Shown here: positions 11,500-26,018 of the stretch, piece by piece | Position numbering within the stretch: position 1 is the first letter of the stretch | Layout: each line of letters opens with the position of its first letter | Source: Panicum virgatum | Lineage: Eukaryota > Streptophyta > Magnoliopsida > Poales > Poaceae | Reading direction: 5' to 3' | Assembly: GCF_016808335.1 (NCBI RefSeq) | Contig: NC_053137.1 | Location: forward strand, 5,283,904-5,347,903 | DNA length: 64,000 nt | Notes under the pieces: generated by a model | Seen by the model: the letters and a program-made list of their open reading frames with translations, nothing else | Database searches by the model: none | What the model was told of the DNA's origin: nothing | Translations under genes and position numbers: made by a program

Positions 11500-16126
<4,627 letters not shown>

Positions 16127-16689
16127 GTCATCTCTGTGTCTATCTACTCCCAGAGATTAAAACTGTCTTTTCTTCTCTCTTTTAGGATTGGATACCTTGT
16201 CTGCCTGTGTTTCTATAAGATCTGCATTAACCACGGTTCATGTCCTAGCAGTAAAATCCTTGTACTGCTGATATTTTTCTTGTAGATTCTATAAACAATA
16301 GGTCAATTATGTGCAACTATTGCAAATTGCAATCCAATCTAAGCAATGAAGTTTGTTTGCAAGTTTTTCTGTACTTGGTCCATCATTTGTTTCCAGCAAA
16401 TTTCAGTGATTTCTTAATAATGTATCAATTACACTGAATCGAATTAAACGTTCCTACTGCCAACAAAGCGTTAAAAAACCAAGAAATATACATTGAAAGA
16501 AAATTGCTTTATTCTGTTCAAGCATGGAAATTAGAAGAGAAACATTAACATGTTGCTGCCAAAGTACAACTGGTACTGCATATTACCGCATTACTTCATA
16601 TTACCCCATTACTTCCTATGTGATCTCTCGGCTCTCCAGAAATCAGTGGCCTCCTGTCCTGATGCCACGTCGCTCCTGCTTGCTTGCTC
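16127..16689. other. Convergent intergenic region between ProRS and the MCTP gene
   Basis: The 3' ends of two convergent genes face each other here. The sequence is AT-rich, with several AATAAT and TGTA-like stretches near 16280-16430 that could serve 3' end formation. I see no other gene. Confidence 0.5.
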
Positions 16690-19600
16690 CTACATGATTC
16701 GTTCAGACATGGAAGGCAGCCGCCGGAAGAAGTTGATCAGCGGCGCCGGCATCCTGTCCCGGAACATCGGGTGCCGGAGGTAGTAGAACCCGGCGACCAC
16801 GGCCACCATCTTGATCGGCACCATGTACAGCACCATGGCCACGAGGACGCACAGCGCGACGAACATCCCCGTGGCGCGCGGGTCGCGCCACGACACGAGC
16901 GCCTGCAGCCTCTCCGCCTGCGTCGCGACGTCGCCGACCATCTGCTGCAGCCGCGCGCCCACCATCCTGGCGCGGTCGTACCGCGCCCGCACCACCTCCG
17001 GCGGCCTCGCGCTCGGGATCGTGTCGAACTCCTCGTCCAGCTCCTCCCTGTCGGGCGCCTCCGCCATGGACGCGCGCACGCACGGGTGCGGCGCCGGCGC
17101 GCGTGGCCTGCGCCTGTACTTCCACACGCCCACGGCGGCGACGTGGAGCGTGACCGTCGGCACCACGAGGTCCGGGTGCCACGCGAGGAGGACCAGCACG
17201 GCGTGCGCCATGGCGGTCGCCGTCGGGTTGCGCCACGACCGGGTGTCCTCCACCCAGCGAGCCGCGTCGGCGACCCAGGAGAGCGCGGTGGCGGCGCGGT
17301 TCCAGTTGGCGCGCAGCTTGCGCATGCTGAACCCGCGCGGCTCCGCGGCGTCCAGCATCCACGTCGCCACCTCGCGCCGCAGCGGCGGCTCCGACCGCGC
17401 CAGGTGCACCGCTGAGATGCGCGCCGCCGCCAGCCGCAGCGCCTCGCGGTGAGCCGCCGGGACGGGCCGCAGGTGGTGCATCGCCGGCAGCGCCGGCCGG
17501 CCGTACGCGTGCAGCACGTCGAGCGTCGACGCGGACGTGGCGAAGCGGATGGCCAGCTCGACGTCGCCCATCCGCTTCGCGCCGGTGGGCAGCATCATGA
17601 TGAGCGGGTACAGGCCGCGGTACACGCGGCCGCGCTCCAGAGTGGACAGCCGTATCCTCACCTTCCCCATCGGCCGCGAGCACGCGGCGGCGTCCTTCCC
17701 GCCACCGTCCGCTGGCTGCGCCGGCGGCGGGTCGTCGAACACGCCGACGGTGAGCACGGTGCAGGGGTCGTACACCGGCCACGTGTACTGCTCGTTCCAG
17801 GCCGGGTCGAAGCTGTCGGCGATGGTGCGCGTGCGCGCCCACTTGGGGCCGTACTTGGCCACGGCATACGCGTCCGTGCAGCCCTTGCCGTCGGCGGCGC
17901 GCATCGGCAGGAGGCCCTTACACCGGATGATGCCTAGCTCCACGACGCCAAGCGGTGGGTGCCAGAGCTGCCGCGCCGACGGCCGGAAGTCGCTGCACGC
18001 GTACGACGGCTCGTCGGCGACGTTGTAGCCGCCGTCGAGGCAGACGCGCACGTGCAGCCTCCCTCCGTGCATGTGCATCGCCGCCTTCTTGCCGACTCTC
18101 TTGGTGGCCTCGTCGGACGGAAGGAGGTCGAGCCATTTGGACGCCACCTTCCTGTCGTCGACGCGCCGCTCGATGGTGGCGAGCGAGATGCTGGCCGAGC
18201 CGACAGGGAAGGCCTCCTTGCCGTGGCGCACCTCGAGGGAGATGACGAGGCAGTCGTCTTCGGTGAACGGCTCGGCGGCGACGAAGAGCAGGTCCTCATT
18301 CCACGCGGGCCCTCCGTTGCGCGCCACCGGCGTGGTGCGCGTCTTGAGCGCCTGGAAGCCCAGCGTGGCGCGCACCGCGACGCCGGCGTCGCGGGGAGGC
18401 GGCGCCGTGAGCGTGTCCTGCGCCTCGATGACGGTGAGGCGGAGGAGCCAGAGCTTCGGCGAGACGTAGACCTTGGCGCGCGACGTGGCGGCGACCGCGG
18501 CGGAGGCCGCCGCCGCCGGGGAATCCGCCTTCCACGCGTCGGCGAAGGCCTCGTCGGTCTGCGTGCCCGCCCACGTGGCGACCATGAGGTCGGCGCCGCC
18601 GAGGCGGCGTCCGCCCTCGAGCCTGTACCACTGCGTCGCGAGTGGCCCGTCCGGCGGGTCCCGCGCGTGCACGTCGGCGGTGTCGAAGCAGAGGCCGCCG
18701 AGGAAGTGGCGGTCGTCGGCGACGGACACGTCGGCGTCGGGCGGGAGGTCCCAGACGGAGACCTCCAGCGTGGGCCCCGGCGAGTCGGTGTCCGGGTCGC
18801 GCACGAACGCGAAGGTCTGGTCCCACTCGAAGAAGGCGCCGCGGCGGGCCTCCCGCGTGGACGCGTGGACGCCGCCGGCGGCCACGCGGACGTGCGGGTG
18901 CGCACCGGCGGGCAGCCCCCGCGCGCGCACCACCCGGACGAACAGGTACGCCATCTTGTCCACCAGATCGTGCTTGCTCCGCTCCATCGGCTCCTCCGGT
19001 GAAGGCGGCGGCGGCTGCGGCCGCCGCACCGGCATGGATACCTGCCGCGGCATCGGTGTCGGCGTCGGCTGCGGTGGCGGGCTCAGCACCGGCTCCTCTT
19101 CCGGTGGCTTCTCCTCCGGTGCTGCCACCACCGCCTCTGCCGTCATTTCGGGTGCAGCTTCTGGTTCCGGGGTCGCGGCTGCGGGGTCGGCCTCAGGTGG
19201 CTTCTCCATGGTGGATCCGTCGCTGGATGCTGCCTCTGCCGCCGGCTCCGGCTGTGGCGCCGGAGCTGCGTCCGCCGGCTCCTCCGCCTTCGGCGGCTCA
19301 TCCGCAGAAGCCTCCTTAGGCGCATCGGCCGGCGGCGGCGGCCCTTCTGCTTCCGCCACCGCGGCATCAAGTGCGGCGGCGTCAGCGGCTGGTGGCTCCG
19401 GCGGCGCGAGCTGCACGTCGACGTAGTAGACCTTGAGGCCGATCTCGCCGCGGACCCAGTTGAAGAGGCTCTTCTTCTGGAGCGGGAAGTAGATGAGCGC
19501 CTCCTCGCCCTTGCATACGAACTGGCGCGCGTCGAGGCGGACGCGGCCGAGGAAGTTGTTCCGCCGGCTGGGCCCGACGCGGACGTCGTGCAGGACGGCG

Positions 19601-19827
19601 ACCTCGAGCGGCTCCCCCGCGACGGGGTCGGCGCCGGCGGCGGGGAAGTCGAACTCGAGCGCCTCGTTCCACGCCGGGTTGAGGTCCCTCGTCACCGTGC
19701 GCGTCTTGCGTCGCTGCCCGTCGAAGTCGGCGCGCGCGTAGGGGCTCGACGTGCCGGTCCCGTCCTTGGGCAGCAGGTCCCGCGCCTCCACCACCTCCAC
19801 GATCAGCTTCCTCGCCGTCGCCGCCAT
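16690..19827 (-). CDS. QKY: Multiple C2 domain and transmembrane region protein (MCTP), QUIRKY type
   Basis: This is an intronless ORF of 1045 residues from the Met of MAATARKLIVEVVEARDLL; an in-frame Met 18 codons earlier is less likely because it lies before the C2 fold. Domains: C2A (about 1-135, with DFDGQRRKTRT and DLNPAWNE), a Pro/Glu/Ala-rich linker (140-285), C2B (290-430), C2C (455-600) and C2D (625-770). A C-terminal PRT_C region has two hydrophobic segments, near 873-903 and 988-1015. The long acidic-proline linker after C2A and the single exon are typical of the QUIRKY/MCTP15 group. MCTPs are ER proteins that tether the ER to the plasma membrane at plasmodesmata; QKY is needed for tissue morphogenesis. 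The base composition is very GC-rich, as in many grass single-exon genes. No break was found. Confidence 0.92.
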   Translation of the reverse strand: MAATARKLIVEVVEARDLLPKDGTGTSSPYARADFDGQRRKTRTVTRDLNPAWNEALEFDFPAAGADPVAGEPLEVAVLHDVRVGPSRRNNFLGRVRLDARQFVCKGEEALIYFPLQKKSLFNWVRGEIGLKVYYVDVQLAPPEPPAADAAALDAAVAEAEGPPPPADAPKEASADEPPKAEEPADAAPAPQPEPAAEAASSDGSTMEKPPEADPAAATPEPEAAPEMTAEAVVAAPEEKPPEEEPVLSPPPQPTPTPMPRQVSMPVRRPQPPPPSPEEPMERSKHDLVDKMAYLFVRVVRARGLPAGAHPHVRVAAGGVHASTREARRGAFFEWDQTFAFVRDPDTDSPGPTLEVSVWDLPPDADVSVADDRHFLGGLCFDTADVHARDPPDGPLATQWYRLEGGRRLGGADLMVATWAGTQTDEAFADAWKADSPAAAASAAVAATSRAKVYVSPKLWLLRLTVIEAQDTLTAPPPRDAGVAVRATLGFQALKTRTTPVARNGGPAWNEDLLFVAAEPFTEDDCLVISLEVRHGKEAFPVGSASISLATIERRVDDRKVASKWLDLLPSDEATKRVGKKAAMHMHGGRLHVRVCLDGGYNVADEPSYACSDFRPSARQLWHPPLGVVELGIIRCKGLLPMRAADGKGCTDAYAVAKYGPKWARTRTIADSFDPAWNEQYTWPVYDPCTVLTVGVFDDPPPAQPADGGGKDAAACSRPMGKVRIRLSTLERGRVYRGLYPLIMMLPTGAKRMGDVELAIRFATSASTLDVLHAYGRPALPAMHHLRPVPAAHREALRLAAARISAVHLARSEPPLRREVATWMLDAAEPRGFSMRKLRANWNRAATALSWVADAARWVEDTRSWRNPTATAMAHAVLVLLAWHPDLVVPTVTLHVAAVGVWKYRRRPRAPAPHPCVRASMAEAPDREELDEEFDTIPSARPPEVVRARYDRARMVGARLQQMVGDVATQAERLQALVSWRDPRATGMFVALCVLVAMVLYMVPIKMVAVVAGFYYLRHPMFRDRMPAPLINFFRRLPSMSERIM

Positions 19828-20634
19828 CACGATCGCCCGGTGATCTACTGCTCCGGCCGGTTCAACCACGCCGCGAGGCACCTCCGAGCTTCAGCTGCAT
19901 GGAGCTATCGCCAGATGATGTGTCAGTGTGTTGAGAGGTCTGTGTGGTTGAGGACTTAAAAAGTGAGGCACTCTAAATGGAGAGAATGTTTGCTGGAGAG
20001 GGGAATTCCATGGCACGCGGCATAGAAATGATTAAGAGGAATAGTTGCTGATGCTAATTCCTTGCCTAATCTTTGCGTGAAGAATGAGTTAAAGCAGCCT
20101 AGAGTGTAGGGCGCTGAGTAAAAGGTGCTTATCTTCATGTTCAAGCAGCTAGCTAGCTGACTTTTGTATTGCAAAATAATGCAATTTGTGCTACAATAAA
20201 GAGTAGTACATCTGTGTAATTATCCAATCCCTTTCAGGAAAATATATTTAGTGTGCCAAATCAACACTAGCATGCTAAATTTCACTTACTAATTCTTGTC
20301 TACTATAGTATAGGTCTATGTTTAATTTCACTGAAACTAAAAGGTCTATTTTTTGTAAAAATGCACAGACAGAGACTCCCTATTTTGAGACCCATCTCTC
20401 TTTCCATATCTCCTCTGACATCTCTCAATAAAATGGTGGATCCAAATCCAATGCATGTTTCCACTAAATTTGAAGAGTTTTCAAATTCAGGTCGAGTAGC
20501 ATTCCAACCTGGATGTGGATGTTGGATGTGCACACCTACATACACCAACCATTGTTTGCTTGTTCACTTAATCACCATTGAACTCCCCATTTCCCATAAC
20601 GTGTGAATTGAACACAAGTCACAACTAAAGTTCC
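19828..20634. other. Upstream region of the MCTP gene and boundary with the retrotransposon nest
   Basis: This AT-rich DNA has no ORF that I can support. On the minus strand, a TTTTTAAGT stretch near 19955-19963, about 130 bp before the start codon, is the only weak TATA-like candidate. The right end, GTTCC at 20630-20634, abuts the TGTAAC start of an LTR and may be its target-site duplication. The partner copy is outside the window. Confidence 0.4.
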
Positions 20635-23530
20635 TGTAACACATCGGGTGTTAATTACCTTTCATTTAGACTAATTATGGTCATTAAGGTCTAAATCGAC
20701 GGGACAAATCACCAAGAAAATTTTCTAACAATCTTTGGCTGGCTCAGCCCGGACCGGTCCGACCGGTCGGAGCGACCGGTCAGACCGGTTGAAATGAGGC
20801 TAAGTGGCCCCACATCATTTAAACTACACTCTCTCCACTCTCACTTACTCTCACTCTTTCCCGTCGCCCCAGCTCTCTCTCTCACCCCAAACCCTAGAGA
20901 CCCAAAACCCTCCCTCTACCCTTGATCCAAGGCCCAAGGGAGCTTCAATTGGGTGGTGAATCATCTATCCCGCGTGCCCCTTCTCTGAGCGGCTTGGGTT
21001 CAAGCTCTTGGTGCAAGGAAGAGCTCACCCCAAGGTAAATAAGCTAGGGTTTGGCAAGCCCCTTGTTCTAGGGGGTTTAAATCGATTTCCTCCTGTCAAT
21101 CATCTTTATTTACATTTCTAAGCTAGAGCCTAGATAGGTTTGTGCAGTGGGTTCAAGTTCTTGTGGGGGAAAAACTCATTCTAGGTGTTTTAGCTTGTGT
21201 TTACTCGATCTCTTGTTCTAGATGGCTTTAAGCGATTCCCTTTGGTCAAACACATCCATTTGCATCCCAAAATTAGAGCCTAGATGGGTTTTGGAATTGG
21301 TGGGCGATTTTCGCCGCGCCAAGGATTCCAGCTTTTGGTCTGGGTTGGACCGGTCTGACCGGTCGGAGGGACCGGTCTGACCGGTAGGGGTCCGGACAGT
21401 CCAGCCATGGGTTCGGATACTCCGGGTTTGTGGTAGTCTGGACATTCCGGGTTTAGGTCCGGATTCTCCGGACTTGGGAGTCCGGATACTCCGAGAATAC
21501 GTCCGGATACTCCGGATTTTTGGTCTCGAGTCGCACACATGCCAGACCGGTTTGGTATACCGGTCTGACCGGTACTAGCAGGGCTGAGAGGGTTCAATTA
21601 GGGTTAGTTGGCACAATTGGATAAAAATTAATTTGGTTGTTGATTACTTGTAATTTTTGCAAGTCATGCATGCACTCTCTCATATCATATGCATATGCAT
21701 ACGTGTAGCAGCCGCAGCGGAGGAGGCGATATACGAGGTGGTTGCGGAGCCATTAGAGCAGGCCCAGCCGGAGGAGAGGCGTGAGAACCAGGGCCAGGGC
21801 CCAGTGGACCCCGGTGTTGAGCAGCAGACGCAAGGCAAGCCCCGGTGCATGTCTTATTATTTTAACTTATGATTCACTATATATGTGTGTGTGTGTGTGT
21901 GTGTTTACTTATTATTTGTGCATTATATTTTAGGAGTTATTTGGAACCCTAGTTGCATGATCCTTAGGATTCCTTGAGTTTATACTAGTATGTATAGGTC
22001 GATAGCGATGTCATGCTTAATAGGTCTCGGTAGAAGATGGGTGATTTCTTGGCACTCGCGAGATACATGATATTTAGAAGTCGAGTAATTGCCGGTTACT
22101 CGCGAGATAAATATACAATTATCATTATACTTCAGTATTTGAGTTATGGAATGAAATGTGGAAGTGATGGAAACTTGAGACCGGGCGGGGAATAATGATG
22201 ATATGTAGGTATGGCAGCAGGACAGGGTTCCTGGTTGTCTTAGCCCCATCTGTGTCGATTAAGGACCGGTCGTTGTCGGCAGTGCTGATCGGGGATTGAA
22301 CTGTACTAACCGCATGCCGGGAGTAGGAGGTAGTCGAAACCGGTAAGCCTAGTACTGCCTCACTTCGAAAGTACAATACCCTATCTCACCTCCTGGGGTA
22401 GTCGAGTAGTCGCGGAGAAATGTGATGCATGTATTTACTTTTGGTGGTCTCACGTTGAGCTCGGCTGACCATATGATGGTGGGGCGGTCTTGTAGTTCGA
22501 GGCGGGGAGGGAAATGGTTGGTGCATGTGGTCCGACGGGACTTATGCGTGCCGTGTTGGTTAGGTCCACTTTGCAAGGTTAAATCGGATCGATTCGCCGT
22601 ATCTCGCGGATATGAGGGCCTTGATCTCTTTGTCGCCTCGTAGAAAAATGAGTTAGAATATTAGTGATATATGATGGATACTACTTTGAATCATTATTGA
22701 ATGCTCCAATATGGTTGCTTTAGATATGCAAACATTAGTGGATAGTCTTCCTATATAAAATATAGGACTAAAATATTGAAAATAAGGATCCATCTATACA
22801 TGCATTTTTGCAAAATAAATCACCAGATAGAAAGCTTTGCATGTCTAGATATGTGGGCTAAGTATACCCAATAGTCGGGTAAGTCTTGCTGAGTATTAGT
22901 ATATTCATGGTTTGTTGCCACAATCATTTCAGGCCATCCGGATGTTGACTTATGCCCCTGCTGTGTCAAGTTCATCCGCCGAGATGCAGAAGGGTGGGAA
23001 ATGGTGGAGCGAGACCCCTAGGCTAGGGAGTTGTCGGGTTGCACCCTTGAGGGCTGTGTGTGCAACCCCTCTGTTTTGCGAGGACCGGTCTTACCGGTCA
23101 GTGTGACCGGTCTGACCGGTGGTGTGGATCAGGTAGTGGCAACCGGACTGACCGGTTGTAGGAACCGGTCTGACCGGTTGGGTGCAGGCTGGGTAGGGTG
23201 GAGTAAAGTTTAGGTGTGAAATTGTTCCTTTGAACATTGGCTACCCTTGTAATGTTTTGTAAAATTATTTTGTTTATGTAACCTTTATGTATATTTGGAA
23301 CTCGGCTTGTAAAATAAGTGTTTCATATTGTTTTCATTCCTGTATTTTCAAGTATTATATCGTGTTTGTACCATCTGCGCCCACCTTCGCGTGGGACTAC
23401 CAGTGTTGTTTCGATCGGGCCGTGGGTTGAGAAAGGATCGCCAAATTAAGTCATTAAGCTAATGCGCCCGATGTGTTCAAATGATGGCCGTTACGCTTAA
23501 TTAGAGTTTTAATTTGGCGGTTCCGTCACA
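20635..23530 (+). repeat. 5' LTR of G1
   Basis: The LTR begins TGTAACACATCGGGTG, matching TGTAACACCTCGGGTG at 54272, and ends GTCACA just before the PBS. It is 2.9 kb long, as in Tekay elements. It contains clusters of ACCGGT palindromes (about 20753-20787, 21347-21386, 21543-21574 and 23083-23182), a run of related GTCCGGATACTCCG units (21385-21520) and a (TG)n run at 21885-21904. A 71-codon ORF at 21657-21872 recurs in the 3' LTR, but I cannot assign a function to it. Confidence 0.85.
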
Positions 23531-23531
23531 G

Positions 23532-24108
23532 CTGGTATCAGAGCCGAAACACACTAGGGGTGGTACGAGCATGACTGATTTTCAGTTAAGACAAATTAAA
23601 AATAAATTTCTAATTTAGGATAAAAGTGGTTTAGTGATGTAGGTGGGAATATACGTAGTAAGCTCTATATATATAGTTTATGTTAAAGTAAGTAGATGTC
23701 CAGTTTGGGTCGAGAGATTAACGCAGGACGTTCATGGATCATGTTCGTTATTTATTTTTATTTCATTTGAGGGCATTGCATAGGAGTTTCTGCACCATGG
23801 CATGGATCATGGCATACATTAATTTCAATTGTATGTATGGGATTGGTTTAAGGGTTGTCACCCAAGTTTTACAGTGAAGTTTAGTTTCAGGGTGGCGACC
23901 GGTCTGACCGGTTGGTCCACGTTGAGCCACACAGCACTATGCAGACCAGTCTGACCGGTCCGTTGCACCGGTCTGACCGGTTGAGCGCAGACAGAGGCCT
24001 CTCAGTTGTGTTCAAATGATTTGTTTCCTGCGATTTCTTCCATGATTCGGATATTAGTTGCGGTCATGATTATTTTTATGTAATAAAAAAAATGTAACTA
24101 ATCCAATC
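23532..24108 (+). promoter_or_regulatory. Primer binding site and untranslated leader of G1
   Basis: TGGTATCAGAGC at 23533-23544 matches the 3' end complement of plant initiator tRNA-Met, the standard primer of Tekay elements. The following ~560 bases have no ORF. They contain two more groups of ACCGGTCTGACCGGT-like repeats (about 23889-23910 and 23944-23980) just before gag. Confidence 0.85.
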
Positions 24109-25149
24109 ATGGTTGAATGCAGAATGACAGCACCCCCGAACCCTCCTGATTTGGCCCAGACCATTGTGGCCATGCTCACCGAACGAGACGAGCAGACGGC
24201 ACTCCTTCAGGAGATTGTGGAGCAGGGCAGAGCACAGCGGCATGAACATCACCAACATCCCGCTGTCCCTGGAAATGAGCAGTTTCTGAGCACTCAACCG
24301 CAACTGTTCCACAAAGCAGATGAGCCACTGGAAGCATATAGCTGGCTCCGGACCATTGAGTCCAAGTTCACTCTGCACCCTTACAATGATGGGGACAAGG
24401 TAGGATTTGCAGCCTAGCAGCTCAGGGGTCCCGCACGTACCTGGTGGGACAATCACGTGGCCATGTTCCCTGAAGGTACCCGGTTCACCTTTGCATAATT
24501 TAGAGAAGCATTCAAGGCGCATCACATCCCTGCAGGGGTGATCAGAAGGAAACTCACGGAGTTCTTAGCCCTGAAGCAGGGTAATAACAGTGTGATGCAG
24601 TATGCCCAGACCTTCAACACACTGTCTCAGTACGCCGGTTATCACGTGGATACTGATGAAAAGAAACAGGCGTGTTTCCGGTAGGGGCTTAGCAGCAAGC
24701 TCCAAGATCGCCTGGCCATGATCAAGTTTGACACTTTTAGTGAGCTAGTCAATGGGGCTATCATTCAGGAGGATGCCCATCTAACTCACAAGGCGGAGAA
24801 GAAGAGAAAGGCACCGGCATGGGGATCTTCTAGCAGTGCTCCTCAGAGGTTCCGTCTGGTGCAGTCGGGCCCACAACGAGCCCTTTTTCAGCACCAGCCA
24901 CAGCAGCAGTGGAGCTATTGGGCACCTCAGTACACACAGGCATAGGGGACTGTCAGACCTCCTGTTCCTCAGCAGATTGAGCAGAAAGTCTAGGTGCCGC
25001 AGTAGGGGGCGCGTCCCAATTTGTATCCATGCTACAACTGTGTGCAGATCAGTCACTTTGCACGTGACTGTCAGAAGCCGCTCAAGCAAGGCCAGCAGTC
25101 AAGTCAACAGAACCAGAAGGGCATGGTAGCTCACTTTAAGCCAGGGTAG
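24109..25149 (+). pseudogene. gag: gag of G1 (nucleocapsid/capsid), multiple stop codons
   Basis: The frame starting MVECRMTAPPNPPDLAQ leads into a Retrotrans_gag domain (EPLEAYSWLRTIESKF, then RTWWDNHVAMFPEG and FREAFKAHHIPAGVI). A CCHC zinc knuckle follows (C-x2-C-x4-H-x4-C in CYNCVQISHFARDC). TAG stops interrupt at 24415, 24682, 24943, 24991, 25003 and 25147, and a TAA lies near 24497. At most of the TAG positions the family usually has Gln. The knuckle also has an unusual Val where Gly is common. The coat protein cannot be made in full length. Confidence 0.85.
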
Positions 25150-26018
25150 GTGCACTACACTACCCTGGAGGGTATCCCAGAGGGAGCTCCAGTGATGGCG
25201 GGTACGTTCTCAGTTAACGATCACCCGGTTACAGTATTATTTGACTCTGGGGCATCTCATACATTCATTAGTAAGGAGTGTGCCATTAGGCTGGGATTGA
25301 AAATAGAAAACATGACGAGTCCATATAATATCCATTCGCCTGGGGGACAATTGATTACCAACCAAATTGTCAGGTGAGTGCCTCTCCAGATACAAGGAAA
25401 AGGATTTATCGCGCATCTTATAGTACTCCCAACTCAAAAAGTGGATATTATACTTGGCATGAACTGGATGAAGGAACAAGGAGTTCTTTTAGACACTAAT
25501 GCACATTCTGTGCACATAAAACCATCTGTTCATGATTCTATGACCTTAACTCTGAGGGACCATGTGCCCTCGACACTTACTCTGAACCAAGTTGAGGTCA
25601 AGAGCCTGACTGACATACAAGTAGTATGTGAGTACCCGGATGTATTCCCGGATGATTTACCCGGTATGCCCCAGATCGTAATGTTGAATTCGTCATTGAG
25701 TTACAACCGGGCACCGCACCGATTTCTAGAAGACCCTATCGGATGCCACCCAATGAGCTGGCGGAATTAAAGAAACAGTTGCAAGAATTGCTCGATAAAG
25801 GCTATATCCGTCCTAGCACATCGCCTTGGGGCTGTCCTGCACTCTTCGTTAAGAAGAAAGATCAAAGCCTCAGGTTGTGTGTGGACTATAGACTTTTAAA
25901 TGTCGTCACCATCAAGAATAAATACCCGCATCCCCGGATTGACATCCTTTTTGATCAGTTATTCGGGGGCCCGGGTATTTTCAAAAATTGATCTCCGCTC
26001 TAGTTATTATCAGATAAA
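25150..26018 (+). pseudogene. pol: Protease and N-terminal RT of G1, frameshifted
   Basis: The aspartic protease has its active site in VLFDSGASHTFISKE, with the D-S-G triad intact, and the second motif IILGMNWM. A TGA at 25375-25377 breaks it. A one-base deletion near 25665-25675 shifts the frame before the RT. The RT then begins at [20 protein letters not shown] and continues to YPHPRID. Another one-base shift near 25970 comes just before [11 protein letters not shown]. The solo LTR at 26019 cuts the RT directly after YYQI. Confidence 0.85.

Noticed and set aside
16703..19743. Many long open frames on both strands across the MCTP gene
   Set aside because: They are by-products of the very GC-rich coding sequence. 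Only the 1045-residue frame shows domains (C2, PRT_C).
21218..21597. Minus-strand ORFs of ~105 codons in the G1 LTR, repeated near 54460
   Set aside because: They arise from the GTCCGGATACTCCG and ACCGGT repeats and have low-complexity Ser/Arg/Pro products.
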